Below are positions 33,643 to 41,366 of a DNA stretch of 64,000 nt, one piece after another. Position numbers and translations under genes: made by a program. Within the stretch, counting starts at the first letter, position 1; the number at the start of each line of letters is the position of its first letter. The notes beneath the pieces were generated by a model, which was not told the origin of the DNA, ran no database searches, and saw only the letters and a list, made by a program, of their open reading frames with translations. The stretch comes from Paenibacillus phytorum (GTDB lineage Bacteria; Bacillota; Bacilli; Paenibacillales; NBRC-103111), in contig NZ_WHOA01000030.1 in NCBI RefSeq assembly GCF_013141715.1, forward strand, positions 62,001-126,000. The letters run 5' to 3'.

Positions 33643-34350
33643 ATGAAAACCTTGAATCACTGGTACCTGCATCTCTTTCTGATCTTGCTCTCGCTTTCCA
33701 CAATTGGGGTCTACTTTTTGTTCAAAAACCAAACCTATTATGAATTTCTACTTTGGAACTTATTCCTCGCTTGGATTCCGTATATCCTTGCTGTGATAGC
33801 CCATTTTATACACACTCGTAAATCTATGATCTTGAAAAAATTCATTTTAATCGTAGTCGGATTAGCTTGGTTATTATTCCTGCCAAACTCTCCGTATGTC
33901 ATTACGGACTTCATTCATTTAACGATTTTGAAGGACTCTTATGTACAAAAAGGAGCGCTCTCCTTTACATATTGGTATGATTTTTTCATCATCTTCTTAT
34001 TTGCATGGAACGGTCTATTGCTAGGATGCAGCTCCATGTACATCATTCAAAAGATATGGAAAGAGCGATTCAATCACTTTGTTTCATGGCTGATCATCGC
34101 ATTGACCGCGCTTCTATCCGGGTATGGCATACTTTTGGGAAGAGAATATCGCTTAAACAGTTGGGATGCTTTACTCAATAACGGAATACTGGAAATCCTG
34201 CGAGAAACTCTGCATCAAGAGGCCTTCGTTTTCTGCTTATTAGTCGGATTTGTTATCATGACGGTTTACATAACCTTTTATGTACTCGTAAATGGCATAG
34301 GCAGCTCAAGAAATTCAAGTGCGTACACAAACGAAAAAACAAGGAGATGA
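33643..34350 (+). CDS. DUF1361 membrane protein
   Basis: Integral membrane protein of 235 residues with about six hydrophobic segments. The DUF1361 hallmark is FLPNSPYVITDFIHL (about residues 85-100), followed by LSFTYWYDFFIIFLFAWNGL and a conserved GREYRLNSWDAL. No function is known for the family. The ATG at 33643 has GTGGAG six bases upstream; GTG at 33631 is in the site itself. Its stop overlaps the start of the next gene (ATGA), so the two are cotranscribed. A role with its neighbour cannot be told. Confidence 0.85.
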   Translation: MKTLNHWYLHLFLILLSLSTIGVYFLFKNQTYYEFLLWNLFLAWIPYILAVIAHFIHTRKSMILKKFILIVVGLAWLLFLPNSPYVITDFIHLTILKDSYVQKGALSFTYWYDFFIIFLFAWNGLLLGCSSMYIIQKIWKERFNHFVSWLIIALTALLSGYGILLGREYRLNSWDALLNNGILEILRETLHQEAFVFCLLVGFVIMTVYITFYVLVNGIGSSRNSSAYTNEKTRR

Positions 34351-34736
34351 TTGTTATAACAACTATTAAAGGTGTGACGCCCATTTTTAGAATGTTCGAC
34401 GAGAGGAAGGCAAAGGAATTCTACATCGATTACTTGGGTTTTTCGTTAGGTTGGGAGCATCGTTTTGAGAGTGAGATGCCGCTTTACATGGAGGTTAGTT
34501 TAGGCGAATGTAAATTGCACCTTTCTGAGCATTATGGGGATTGCAGCCCGGGTGCAGCGGTTCGAATAGAAATCGTGGATATAGAAGCTTTTCATTCTAA
34601 TTTGAAAAATAAAAAATATACCTATTCTCGTCCTGGCTTAGAAATGAGCCCATGGCATACCAGAGAAGTTTGCGTCACAGATCCATTCGGAAATAAGCTT
34701 ACCTTTTATGAATCGTTGAACGACCATGTGGATTAA
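34347..34736 (+). CDS. VOC family protein (glyoxalase/bleomycin-resistance-like)
   Basis: Cytoplasmic protein of 129 residues with two beta-alpha-beta-beta-beta units. The opening GVTPIFRMFDERKAKEFYID, then YLGFSLGWEHRF is characteristic, as are LHLSEHYGDCSPGA and the closing VTDPFGNKLTFYE. The subgroup resembles BLMT/BLMA-like binding proteins annotated as glyoxalase superfamily. AAGGAG directly abuts the ATG at 34347 and leaves no spacer, so a non-standard start a few codons later is possible. It overlaps the DUF1361 stop by four bases. Substrate is unknown. Confidence 0.82.
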   Translation: MIVITTIKGVTPIFRMFDERKAKEFYIDYLGFSLGWEHRFESEMPLYMEVSLGECKLHLSEHYGDCSPGAAVRIEIVDIEAFHSNLKNKKYTYSRPGLEMSPWHTREVCVTDPFGNKLTFYESLNDHVD

Positions 34737-34771
34737 GACGTCGCAAGCAGCAATCCAGAAAAATGATGCTA

Positions 34772-34816
34772 AAAACGCCCCCAACTCATCTACCGATGGG
34801 TCGGGGGCGTTCGTTT
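34772..34816. terminator. Bidirectional terminator between VOC gene and aspA
   Basis: AACGCCCCCAACTCATC pairs with GATGGGTCGGGGGCGTT (one mismatch) around TACC, with an A-run before and a T-rich stretch after. It serves the convergent genes on both sides. Confidence 0.85.
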
Positions 34817-34872
34817 TATGAGCAGGCTTTAGCCAGCTGTCGTAGACTGCAAAGCTTCTTCACCCAGCAGCC

Positions 34873-36291
34873 CTAGTCGGCAGGTTGCAGCAATCTCTCG
34901 CCAGCGATGCCCGGCGTGGTCATCTGAATCGGATTGAGGATTTCTTCAATCTCCTCAGTTGTAAGCAGCCCACGCTCTAGGATCAGCTCTTTGAGCGTCA
35001 TGCCAGTGCGCACAGCTTCTTTCACTAGTTGCGCGGCGACTTCGTAGCCGAGATGCGGGTTCAAGGCTGTGACGATGCCGAAGCTTTGCTCGACATAAGT
35101 CGCACAGCGCTCGCGGTCGGCTTCCAAGCCCTCAATCGCAAAGCGCTCGAACACGTCAGCCGCGTTCCGCAGTATTTTCAGCGATTGTAGAAGGTTGAAC
35201 GCAAGTACGGGTCCCATTACGTTTAGTTCAAATTGACCGGCTTCGCAAGCCAAGCAGATGGTATGATCGTTGCCAATGACTTGGAACGCCACTTGATTCA
35301 CGACCTCTGGCATAACAGGGTTTACTTTACCCGGCATAATGGAAGATCCTGGTTGTCTCGGTGGCAGTTTCAGCTCCCCTAAGCCTACGCGAGGACCTGA
35401 AGCCATTAATCGGATATCATTGCATATTTTCGAAAGGTTCACGGCGCATACTTTCAAGGAAGCGGAAAGCTCTGTGTAGGCATCCATGTTTTGGGTGCCG
35501 TCGACCAAATGCTCGGCTAGTTCAATGGGTATTCCCACTTGCCCTTTTAGATGAAACATAACCCGTTCCACATACTCAGGCTTTGCATTAAGCCCTGTTC
35601 CTACAGCAGTAGCCCCCATATTAACGGTCAAAAGTCCCTTAGAAGCATGGCGAATACGATTAATATCACGCTGGATGACACGTGCATAAGCGCCGAATTC
35701 TTGGCCCATACGAATAGGAACTGCATCCTGAAGATGCGTTCGCCCCATTTTAATGACATCATCAAATTCCGTTTCCTTACGTGCAAAAGCACTCTGGAGT
35801 GAAATCATAGTTTCAATCAATTGCTCAGATAAACGGTACGCGGCAATTTTGATGGCGGTAGGGATAACGTCGTTTGTGGATTGCGACATGTTGACATGAT
35901 TGTTCGGATTACAATGGAAATAATTGCCCTTTTCCTCGCCAAGCAGCTCCAAAGTCCGGTTAGCAAGCACTTCGTTCATGTTCATATTGATGGAGGTTCC
36001 CGCTCCGCCTTGAATAGAATCAACAATAAATTCCTCAAGTAACTGACCTTGTCTAACTTCTTCAGCTGCTTTGACTAATTGTTCACCGATTTTTTTTGGC
36101 AGCATATGTGTTTCCATATTCGCAATTGCAGCTGCCCTTTTTACTTCTGCCAAAGCTGTAATGAGCTCTGCGTGAATTTTAACTCCCGTAATTGGGAAAT
36201 TCTCTAATGCACGCATCGTTTGAATGCCATAATAAGCTTGGGATGGAACTTGTTTTTCACCTATAAAGTCTTTTTCAATGCGATGAGTCAT
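34873..36291 (-). CDS. aspA: Aspartate ammonia-lyase (aspartase)
   Basis: Homotetrameric lyase of 472 residues removing ammonia from L-aspartate to give fumarate. The fumarase/aspartase signature GSSIMPGKVNPVMPEVVNQV (about 315-334) is intact, with GTSTNMN-like GAGTSINMNMNEVLANR and SQSTNDVIPTAI upstream. MTHRIEKDFIGEKQVP is the normal start; the ATG at 36291 lies 12 bases after AAAGGA, while the ATG at 36303 abuts it and GTG at 36300 is three bases away, so the exact start is uncertain. It stands alone, convergent with the VOC gene. Together with rocF and rocD it fits a block of amino-acid catabolism. Confidence 0.94.
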   Translation of the reverse strand: MTHRIEKDFIGEKQVPSQAYYGIQTMRALENFPITGVKIHAELITALAEVKRAAAIANMETHMLPKKIGEQLVKAAEEVRQGQLLEEFIVDSIQGGAGTSINMNMNEVLANRTLELLGEEKGNYFHCNPNNHVNMSQSTNDVIPTAIKIAAYRLSEQLIETMISLQSAFARKETEFDDVIKMGRTHLQDAVPIRMGQEFGAYARVIQRDINRIRHASKGLLTVNMGATAVGTGLNAKPEYVERVMFHLKGQVGIPIELAEHLVDGTQNMDAYTELSASLKVCAVNLSKICNDIRLMASGPRVGLGELKLPPRQPGSSIMPGKVNPVMPEVVNQVAFQVIGNDHTICLACEAGQFELNVMGPVLAFNLLQSLKILRNAADVFERFAIEGLEADRERCATYVEQSFGIVTALNPHLGYEVAAQLVKEAVRTGMTLKELILERGLLTTEEIEEILNPIQMTTPGIAGERLLQPAD

Positions 36292-36303
36292 CGTAGACAC
36301 CAT

Positions 36304-36814
36304 TCCTTTTTTCTACAAAGTATATTGCTCGAAGTTGCTAAGTAGGTGTTCCGAAAATCCTTCTAACTCTCTGCCGCTAGACCAATTGAACGCAATGCAT
36401 GGCATTCATAAGCGCTCATCTGAAGAATTCGCGACCGCTTTCGAGAATCCTGCAATATCTGACACGTTCTGTAATAAATTTTTGACCACTGATCAATTCT
36501 CCCGCTTCTAATAATATTTCCTATTTCGACAATTCAAGTCTTCTCATATTTGCAACATTATAAATGGATTTGCACATAATGATTGAACTTGGCCAATTTC
36601 GTGAAGACTTGTATCACTGTCTAAAGCTATGTATTTATATATGCTAGGAGAAGCACAAACGCATAGGGGATTTACCTCATAGGATTTATATTTGCAACGT
36701 TCATGAGTTGACGAATACAATGGATTAAACAAGCTCGCTATGTGAGACAATTAGAAAGATACAGGGAATGCCGGCGAGTTTGGCTTACAAGCTGCACGTC
36801 AGGGAGGAATTGTT
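36304..36814. other. Non-coding gap between aspA and rocD
   Basis: About 510 bases between divergent genes. I see no convincing gene here; a 68-codon minus-strand frame at 36544-36750 has many Cys and Ser residues, no ribosome binding site and no known family. It must hold the promoters of aspA and rocD, but I could not assign boxes. A SigL-like element near 36780 is discussed among the rejected items. Confidence 0.5.
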
Positions 36815-38014
36815 ATGGATACGATAAGTTCGATGATTATTGAAAAAACGGAAAAATACGGGGCACGCAATTACCATCCGCTGCCTATCGTGATATCGAA
36901 AGCGGAAGGCGTTTGGGTCGAGGATCCAGAAGGAAACCGTTACATGGATATGCTTAGCGCTTACTCCGCCTTAAATCAAGGACATCGTCATCCTCACATT
37001 CTGAGAGCGCTTCATGAGCAAGCCGAGAAGGTAACTCTGACATCTAGAGCTTTCCATAGTGAGACGTTAGGTTCGTTTTATGAAAAATTAGCGAATTACA
37101 CAGGTAAGCCGATGATTTTACCGATGAATACAGGTGCCGAAGCGGTCGAAACCGCAGTAAAGGCTATTCGCCGTTGGGGCTACGAAGTGAAAGGAATCCC
37201 TGCCGATCAAGCCGAAATTATTGTCTGTGAAGGGAATTTCCACGGACGGACAGTGACGATCACTTCCTTCTCCTCGTCGCCGGAATATCAACGCGGCTTC
37301 GGGCCTTTTACGCCGGGGTTCCGCATTATTCCCTACGGGGATGCGGCGGCGCTGCGTGAGGCCATCGGCCCGAACACGGCGGGTTTCCTGTTCGAGCCTA
37401 TTCAAGGTGAGGCCGGTATTGTGATTCCGCAGGCTGGTTACCTGCGGGAATGTTATGAGCTATGCCAGGCGAATAACGTGTTGTTCGTCGCGGACGAAAT
37501 CCAAACAGGATTTGGCCGTACGGGTCGCCGCTTCGCATGCGACTGGGAAGGCGTAACGCCGAACCTGTACATCATGGGCAAAGCCCTCGGCGGCGGTGTG
37601 TTCCCGATCTCGGCGGTCGCCGGTGATCGAGAGGTTCTTGATGTTTTCGAGCCGGGCTCCCACGGCTCGACGTTCGGGGGTAATCCGCTCGGCTGCGCCG
37701 TCGCGATCGCGGCGCTGGAGGTCACCCTGAACGAGCGGCTCGCAGAGCGCTCGGATGAGCTTGGCTCTTATTTCCTGAAGCGACTTCAGGAAATTCAATC
37801 TCCACAGATTACGGAGATTCGCGGCCGCGGGCTGTTCATCGGTATTGACCTTAAGGTTTCAGCTCGTCCGTTCTGTGAAGAGCTGAAAGCCAAGGGTCTA
37901 CTGTGCAAGGAGACACACGAGCACATTATTCGCTTGGCTCCGCCTCTTACGATTACGAAGGAAGAGCTCGATTGGGCTTGGCAGCAAGTAAATGACGTGC
38001 TGAATGAAGCCTAG
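36815..38014 (+). CDS. rocD: Ornithine aminotransferase
   Basis: PLP-dependent class III aminotransferase of 399 residues converting ornithine and 2-oxoglutarate to glutamate 5-semialdehyde and glutamate. The opening [20 protein letters not shown] is typical; [42 protein letters not shown] and [14 protein letters not shown] follow, and the PLP lysine is in [23 protein letters not shown] lies seven bases before the ATG. It acts on the product of arginase (32573-33490); no rocA or rocE is in the window. GC content rises clearly in the middle of the gene (about 37300-37800), still within normal amino-acid use. Confidence 0.95.
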   Translation: MDTISSMIIEKTEKYGARNYHPLPIVISKAEGVWVEDPEGNRYMDMLSAYSALNQGHRHPHILRALHEQAEKVTLTSRAFHSETLGSFYEKLANYTGKPMILPMNTGAEAVETAVKAIRRWGYEVKGIPADQAEIIVCEGNFHGRTVTITSFSSSPEYQRGFGPFTPGFRIIPYGDAAALREAIGPNTAGFLFEPIQGEAGIVIPQAGYLRECYELCQANNVLFVADEIQTGFGRTGRRFACDWEGVTPNLYIMGKALGGGVFPISAVAGDREVLDVFEPGSHGSTFGGNPLGCAVAIAALEVTLNERLAERSDELGSYFLKRLQEIQSPQITEIRGRGLFIGIDLKVSARPFCEELKAKGLLCKETHEHIIRLAPPLTITKEELDWAWQQVNDVLNEA

Positions 38015-38029
38015 TTCATCAAGCATAAT

Positions 38030-38066
38030 AAGCCCTCTAGCTTTTGTTGAAGCTAGAGGGCTTTGC
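38030..38066 (+). terminator. Terminator of rocD
   Basis: AAGCCCTCTAGCTT and AAGCTAGAGGGCTT form a perfect 14-base stem around TTGTTG, followed by a T-rich TGCTTT. It lies 15 bases after the stop codon. Confidence 0.85.
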
Positions 38067-38167
38067 TTTAAATTTGCTTTAAGATTGTTTTTCATCGTTA
38101 TAGAGCCACTTTTACGAACTGCTGCCAATTTAGCGATGAAAAACAACGTTACAGCACCCCGACTATT

Positions 38168-38833
38168 CTATTCTTTCACAAAAACAAGTGTCCCGAATCG
38201 ATGCGGCATATGGAAATCGACTTTACCGGTGGGTGACCAAGCCCAATAATGCCGATTACCTTCTAGATCATCATCAATTCTATATAAATTCCAACGCCAC
38301 TCAGCGCCATGCTGAGGTGTCCAGTTTTCGCCATTCTCCTGCATCAGCTCTTGCTCTTGCCCCCGCTCCCAATCCAAATCAGCAAAAGGAATTCGCAGAT
38401 CGTAAGTCCTCCACCCATCGGACCCATCCAAAACTTGCGTATGCATTCCCTTCGCATCCCATGCAACATCTATCTCTTTATCCCCACCGTTATAATGGAT
38501 CAAAGCATCGAATACGACATTGCGCGGACTCACTTCGAACTCGTAATAAACCGCTCCGGTACCGCTTTTATCAATAAATACCTCAACCACATCTTCCAAA
38601 TAAATAGGATCATCTCGCCGCTCCATCGTTGCCACGACGTGATCATCCTCACATTCGAATCGTATATGCAGTGCATCCGCTGTCCAACACGCGCGAAAGC
38701 GAGTCTTGAGCCGCGGCTTCTCTCCCGTTACAACTTCCCTTAAATAAGGGGCCTCAACCTCCATATCTTCCCATTTCCATATTCCGTTCTCTGCATCTAT
38801 ATAGCGACATTCATATCTCATCCGTTCCGACAT
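38168..38833 (-). CDS. CBM9-like (DOMON-fold) carbohydrate-binding family protein
   Basis: Protein of 221 residues without signal peptide, matching the family-9-like carbohydrate-binding module over its whole length. Visible stretches are TRFRACWTADALHIRFECED, EDVVEVFIDKSGTGAVYYEF and EVSPRNVVFDALIHY, followed by a long loop and WRWNLYRIDDD near the end with PHRFGTLVFVKE. Cytoplasmic free-standing CBM9-like proteins occur in Paenibacillus beside sugar genes, but their role is not known. The ATG at 38833 has GGAAGCGAGG just upstream. No terminator is clear on its 3' side. Confidence 0.75.
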   Translation of the reverse strand: MSERMRYECRYIDAENGIWKWEDMEVEAPYLREVVTGEKPRLKTRFRACWTADALHIRFECEDDHVVATMERRDDPIYLEDVVEVFIDKSGTGAVYYEFEVSPRNVVFDALIHYNGGDKEIDVAWDAKGMHTQVLDGSDGWRTYDLRIPFADLDWERGQEQELMQENGENWTPQHGAEWRWNLYRIDDDLEGNRHYWAWSPTGKVDFHMPHRFGTLVFVKE

Positions 38834-39017
38834 CCTCGCTTCCTATTAACTCTTATATACAATATTAATATCTTATTACATTGAGTCCTCTAGGTAAAAT
38901 CAAGATTACTCACAATGACTCAAATTCTATAAGGTTTTTCACCCTTTAGATAACTTATCATGAATCATAGTAAATCGCTATGCGGTATCGATTTTCGCAA
39001 TCTTTCCGCACACCGAC

Positions 39018-39233
39018 TCATTGTACCATCCCCATTGCAGCCGTTTGAGCTGAAAGAGCTCGGCCCGGCTTAGGACTAGGCAGCTTGTCCCAACCGTCCA
39101 TACTTTTCCATTTACGGACAATTGCAGCACTGACACCTAACTTGTCCGCAATCTGAACAGGCTTCATCTGCCGGCCGCTCTTGAGCCAGAGCTTTAACGC
39201 CTTTTCTCTGTCTGGACTGCGTTTCCGTGACAT
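39018..39233 (-). CDS. Truncated phage terminase small-subunit-like HTH protein
   Basis: A 71-residue protein whose first 55 residues match the N-terminal DNA-binding domain of PBSX/XtmA-type small terminase subunits (SRKRSPDREKALKLWLKSG, IADKLGVSAAIVRKWKSMDG). Such subunits are normally over 200 residues, so the rest is lost; the tail AQTAAMGMVQ is unrelated. The ribosome binding site GGGGGTGGGTGATT precedes the ATG. It may be an expressed remnant or a small orphan regulator. Recombinase fragments 0.8 kb away support an old prophage. Confidence 0.65.
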   Translation of the reverse strand: MSRKRSPDREKALKLWLKSGRQMKPVQIADKLGVSAAIVRKWKSMDGWDKLPSPKPGRALSAQTAAMGMVQ

Positions 39234-39583
39234 TCAAATCACCCACCCCCAAGTATGTATTTTTTATGCAAGGAGATATGTATAGAATTCAATATTTTAT
39301 ACAGAAGTACTTTCCTTTAACGGTGCGGAGAATCCCTCGACCATGCATGTTTTTCGGTAAATACAGAATAGGCCTTTATGCATCATTTATGCAAAACACC
39401 GAGAAGGCGCATGGTTATGGGGTTTTCTTTTTTCATGCTGATCATCAAATTTGCATTTGCAAACAGTAATTTTGGACATTTATGCAACTATTATTCAATC
39501 AGGGGAATCATTTTAACGGTTATATACACTAACGAAATGTGCATGTGCCTTATATACCTGTCCAATCAAAGGATAGATACTGA
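39234..39583. other. Non-coding stretch upstream of the YjcZ-like gene
   Basis: About 350 bases, AT-rich, with no ORF I can support. The two plus-strand frames at 39227-39469 and 39378-39593 lack ribosome binding sites and have Phe/Cys/His-rich translations unlike any protein I know. Scattered short motifs (TTATGCA four times) are seen. Confidence 0.4.
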
Positions 39584-39592
39584 CATAGTATA
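39584..39592 (+). promoter_or_regulatory. SigK/SigE-like -10 box of the YjcZ-like gene
   Basis: CATAGTATA fits the mother-cell pattern CATANNNTA, 38 bases before the ATG at 39631. No matching -35 AC or ATA is present at the best distance, so this is a weak call. Confidence 0.3.
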
Positions 39593-39630
39593 AGGTGTAG
39601 TTAAATCCATTTAAAAGGAGTTGCATTTAT

Positions 39631-39735
39631 ATGGGATATGCAGTAGAAGGACATGGACATCGTCGTAATAATATGGCCGAAGTTTTAGTTCTCTTTATCC
39701 TTTTGGTTATCATTACAATGTCTTTTGCATGGTAA
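39631..39735 (+). CDS. YjcZ-like sporulation peptide
   Basis: A 34-residue peptide with a polar Gly/His/Arg-rich head (MGYAVEGHGHRRNNMAE) and one C-terminal membrane helix (VLVLFILLVIITMSFAW). This is the layout of the YjcZ/YhfJ family of small spore-membrane peptides in Bacillales. AAAAGGAG lies nine bases before the ATG, and a strong terminator follows, so it is a complete small transcription unit. It was found by reading the gap, being too short for ordinary ORF listing. It sits inside a stretch of phage debris. Confidence 0.75.
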   Translation: MGYAVEGHGHRRNNMAEVLVLFILLVIITMSFAW

Positions 39736-39750
39736 TAATGTTGTTTTAAT

Positions 39751-39796
39751 AAAAGAGTGCCTTAGCATTTATTTCCTAGCTAAGGCGCTCTTTTAT
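39751..39796 (+). terminator. Terminator of the YjcZ-like gene
   Basis: AAAAGAGTGCCTTAGC pairs with GCTAAGGCGCTCTTTT (one mismatch) around a 13-base loop, followed by ATTATT. It lies 15 bases after the stop codon. Confidence 0.85.
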
Positions 39797-39959
39797 TATT
39801 TGAGTTTGAATTCCTATTTTTCTTCTTGACGGCTTTTTTTGCAGATTGCTTTCAAATTTCTTTGAGCTGAAAATAAGCTGAAATCTACTAATAACTGTAA
39901 ATGTTTATTGGATTTTTTCCGTTTTATGAAAATGAGTGCATCATTAATGGTCGTTGTAT

Positions 39960-40142
39960 TTAGCTCAGTCGTAGTATAACCTTGTCCATTGCACCTTGTG
40001 TAAGCCCTAAATAACGCAATGTAGTCGTTTGTTTCCCATGGTTGAACATATCCATTTGGAACGCTAAATTAGCCGGATTCTGGACATACAATCGGTATCC
40101 CCAAGTCTTCCTCATCGTGTGACATCCAATTTCACTGAAGTC
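39960..40142 (-). pseudogene. Tyrosine recombinase (phage integrase) C-terminal fragment, minus strand
   Basis: On the minus strand the frame ending in TAA at 39962-39960 encodes a typical integrase C-terminus: LDFSEIGCHTMRKTWGYRLY, then FNHGKQTTTLRYLGLTQ. The H-x2-R box (HTMR), the second His (NHG) and the nucleophile Tyr (TLRYLGL) are all present. The rest of the gene is missing: upstream of about 40142 the reading frame is only the antisense of the other fragment and soon meets a stop. No start codon or ribosome binding site fits. It is a broken gene of a lost mobile element. Confidence 0.82.
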
Positions 40143-40144
40143 TA

Positions 40145-40300
40145 ATGGCTGAAGCTGGCGATGATCTCGACACCATACAGGAGCAGCTCGGTCACCAGAA
40201 GGGCAGCGACGTCACTCGTTCCATTTACCTACATATAACAAAAGCGCGCGAGAAACGCGACGTGGATCGTCTGGACGCATTGCTTGATGCGACTGAATGA
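40145..40300 (+). pseudogene. Tyrosine recombinase C-terminal fragment, plus strand
   Basis: A plus-strand frame from about 40145 to TGA at 40298-40300 gives MAEAGDDLDTIQEQLGHQKG, then SDVTRSIYLHITKAREKRD, the end of a different integrase: LGH box and nucleophile Tyr in TRSIYLHIT. It differs in sequence from the minus-strand fragment, so the two come from different recombinases. The breakpoint between them lies within a few bases of 40142-40145. No ribosome binding site precedes the ATG. A strong hairpin follows at 40305-40354. Confidence 0.78.
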
Positions 40301-40304
40301 AAAC

Positions 40305-40354
40305 AAACGGTAAAACCCTATCAACCGTAATGGTTTGGTGGGGTTTTACCGTTT
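40305..40354. terminator. Hairpin after the plus-strand integrase fragment
   Basis: AAACGGTAAAACCC and GGGTTTTACCGTTT form a perfect 14-base stem around a 22-base loop. It directly follows the integrase stop and is followed by GTGGGTAAAGTGTGGGTAAG, a short direct repeat (GTGGGTAA twice) that could be part of an attachment site. Confidence 0.6.
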
Positions 40355-40414
40355 GTGGGTAAAGTGTGGGTAAGATTAATTGAAATACACAAAAGTCATA
40401 TTCTATAAGGAGCA

Positions 40415-40858
40415 TTAACTCTTGTATACAATATTAATATCATATTCGTTATCTAGAAAGCTAGAAATTTGATCCCGAGATTCCGACTTTACGTCCTTTA
40501 ACCAAGAAGCGTCCAACTTCTCGATGACTTCCTTTCTTAAATCCTCGTATTTCGTCTTCGCTTTTTCTATCCTAGTCACGCGATTTCTTGTAAATAGGAA
40601 CAATGATATACAAGCCAGAAGAGAGCCCGACAGGAACTTGTTTGAAATAAGCAAATCGAGGATGGACAGTGCATTCCCGCCAGAAGTCAATAATACCTTT
40701 TGATAGAAAACGTATATGAAATAGAGAATCAAACACGCAGTCAATATAGAGAATAAAGGTTGAGTCTCCTTGAGCTTGTCCCATTCCTGTTTCCTATCCC
40801 GAAGTTTGTAAAGTATCTTGATCGCATCGTCACTTAGATTAAGTTCAGGCCATTGCAT
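40415..40858 (-). CDS. YpbF-like DUF2663 membrane protein
   Basis: Protein of 147 residues with two membrane segments (about 37-58, FSILTACLILYFIYVFYQ, and 74-92, FLSGSLLACISLFLF), flanked by charged helical ends. The start LSDDAIKILYKLRDRKQEWD and the ending EYDINIVYKS match DUF2663, represented by B. subtilis YpbF. Function is unknown. The ATG at 40858 has a GAGGGGGAG site upstream. It lies beside the phage debris but is not a phage family. Confidence 0.7.
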   Translation of the reverse strand: MQWPELNLSDDAIKILYKLRDRKQEWDKLKETQPLFSILTACLILYFIYVFYQKVLLTSGGNALSILDLLISNKFLSGSLLACISLFLFTRNRVTRIEKAKTKYEDLRKEVIEKLDASWLKDVKSESRDQISSFLDNEYDINIVYKS

Positions 40859-40910
40859 AACGCACTCCCCCTCTCTAGCATCTTATGCTTGGACACTGCT
40901 ATTCTTTCCA

Positions 40911-40968
40911 AAAAAAAAAGACCAAGAGCATCTCTCTTCACGCAAGGCGAAGATGCTATTGATCTTTT
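40911..40968 (-). terminator. Terminator of the YdjO-like gene
   Basis: AAAAGACCAAGAGCATCT pairs with AGATGCTATTGATCTTTT around a 17-base loop, with a long U-run on the minus strand (nine A at 40911-40919). It lies nine bases beyond the stop codon. Confidence 0.85.
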
Positions 40969-40976
40969 GAATTTTA

Positions 40977-41210
40977 CTAGAATCGTTTTTTCCCAACTAA
41001 AAACTTTTTATTTCCTTTTTTAGCTGTTACAGGCACATGCTTGTAGCTGCGCACCATCGGATTTTTGCATAATGGACAAGTTGGTAAAGCTTCCGTAACG
41101 AATTCTTTGCGAACCCATGCTTTACAATCTGTCTCTTTACATTTCCAAATTTCTATCTGTTCGACTTCTGGCTTTTGATCTTCGGTCACGGTACTCGTTG
41201 GTGTAGACAT
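40977..41210 (-). CDS. YdjO-like cold-inducible zinc-ribbon protein
   Basis: Small basic protein of 77 residues. Two cysteine pairs are visible: C-x4-C in WKCKETDCKAWVRKEF and C-x2-C in LPTCPLCKNPMVRSYKHV, which should form one zinc ribbon. This pattern and the lysine-rich ending match the cold-inducible YdjO family of Bacillales. Function is unknown. It has its own terminator. It is divergent from the MFS gene at 41367, with 155 bases between. Confidence 0.8.
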   Translation of the reverse strand: MSTPTSTVTEDQKPEVEQIEIWKCKETDCKAWVRKEFVTEALPTCPLCKNPMVRSYKHVPVTAKKGNKKFLVGKKRF

Positions 41211-41366
41211 TCAGTTATGTGCTCCCTGCTTCGTAGATTAGACTACTTATTATTATACAGATCAGATCGAATATCAAGTCTTTCCCGTGTTCAAAATTAT
41301 TTACCAGTGGTAGAATGGATAAGGCGGTTACAATTTAGACACAGAATACAAAGGCAGGAATAATTT

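Noticed and set aside
33538..33732. 64-codon minus-strand frame at the start of the DUF1361 gene
   Set aside because: It is antisense to the DUF1361 N-terminus and to its promoter, with no ribosome binding site.
36544..36750. 68-codon minus-strand frame between aspA and rocD
   Set aside because: No ribosome binding site, no family resemblance and unlikely composition.
36780..36796. TTGGCTTACAAGCTGCA before rocD as a SigL (-24/-12) promoter
   Set aside because: GG and GC are 12 bases apart as required, but the start site would fall at about 36806, inside the ribosome binding site of rocD, and three conserved positions differ.
32573..38014. rocF, aspA and rocD as a single arginine operon
   Set aside because: The genes are on different strands, have their own terminators and are separated by unrelated genes; only shared function remains.
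39227..39593. Two plus-strand frames of 71-80 codons near the terminase remnant
   Set aside because: They overlap each other, lack ribosome binding sites, and contain Phe/His/Cys clusters typical of chance frames in AT-rich DNA.
40142..40220. Upstream extension of the minus-strand integrase fragment
   Set aside because: The extra residues are the antisense of the plus-strand integrase fragment and meet a TGA stop, so they are not integrase sequence.
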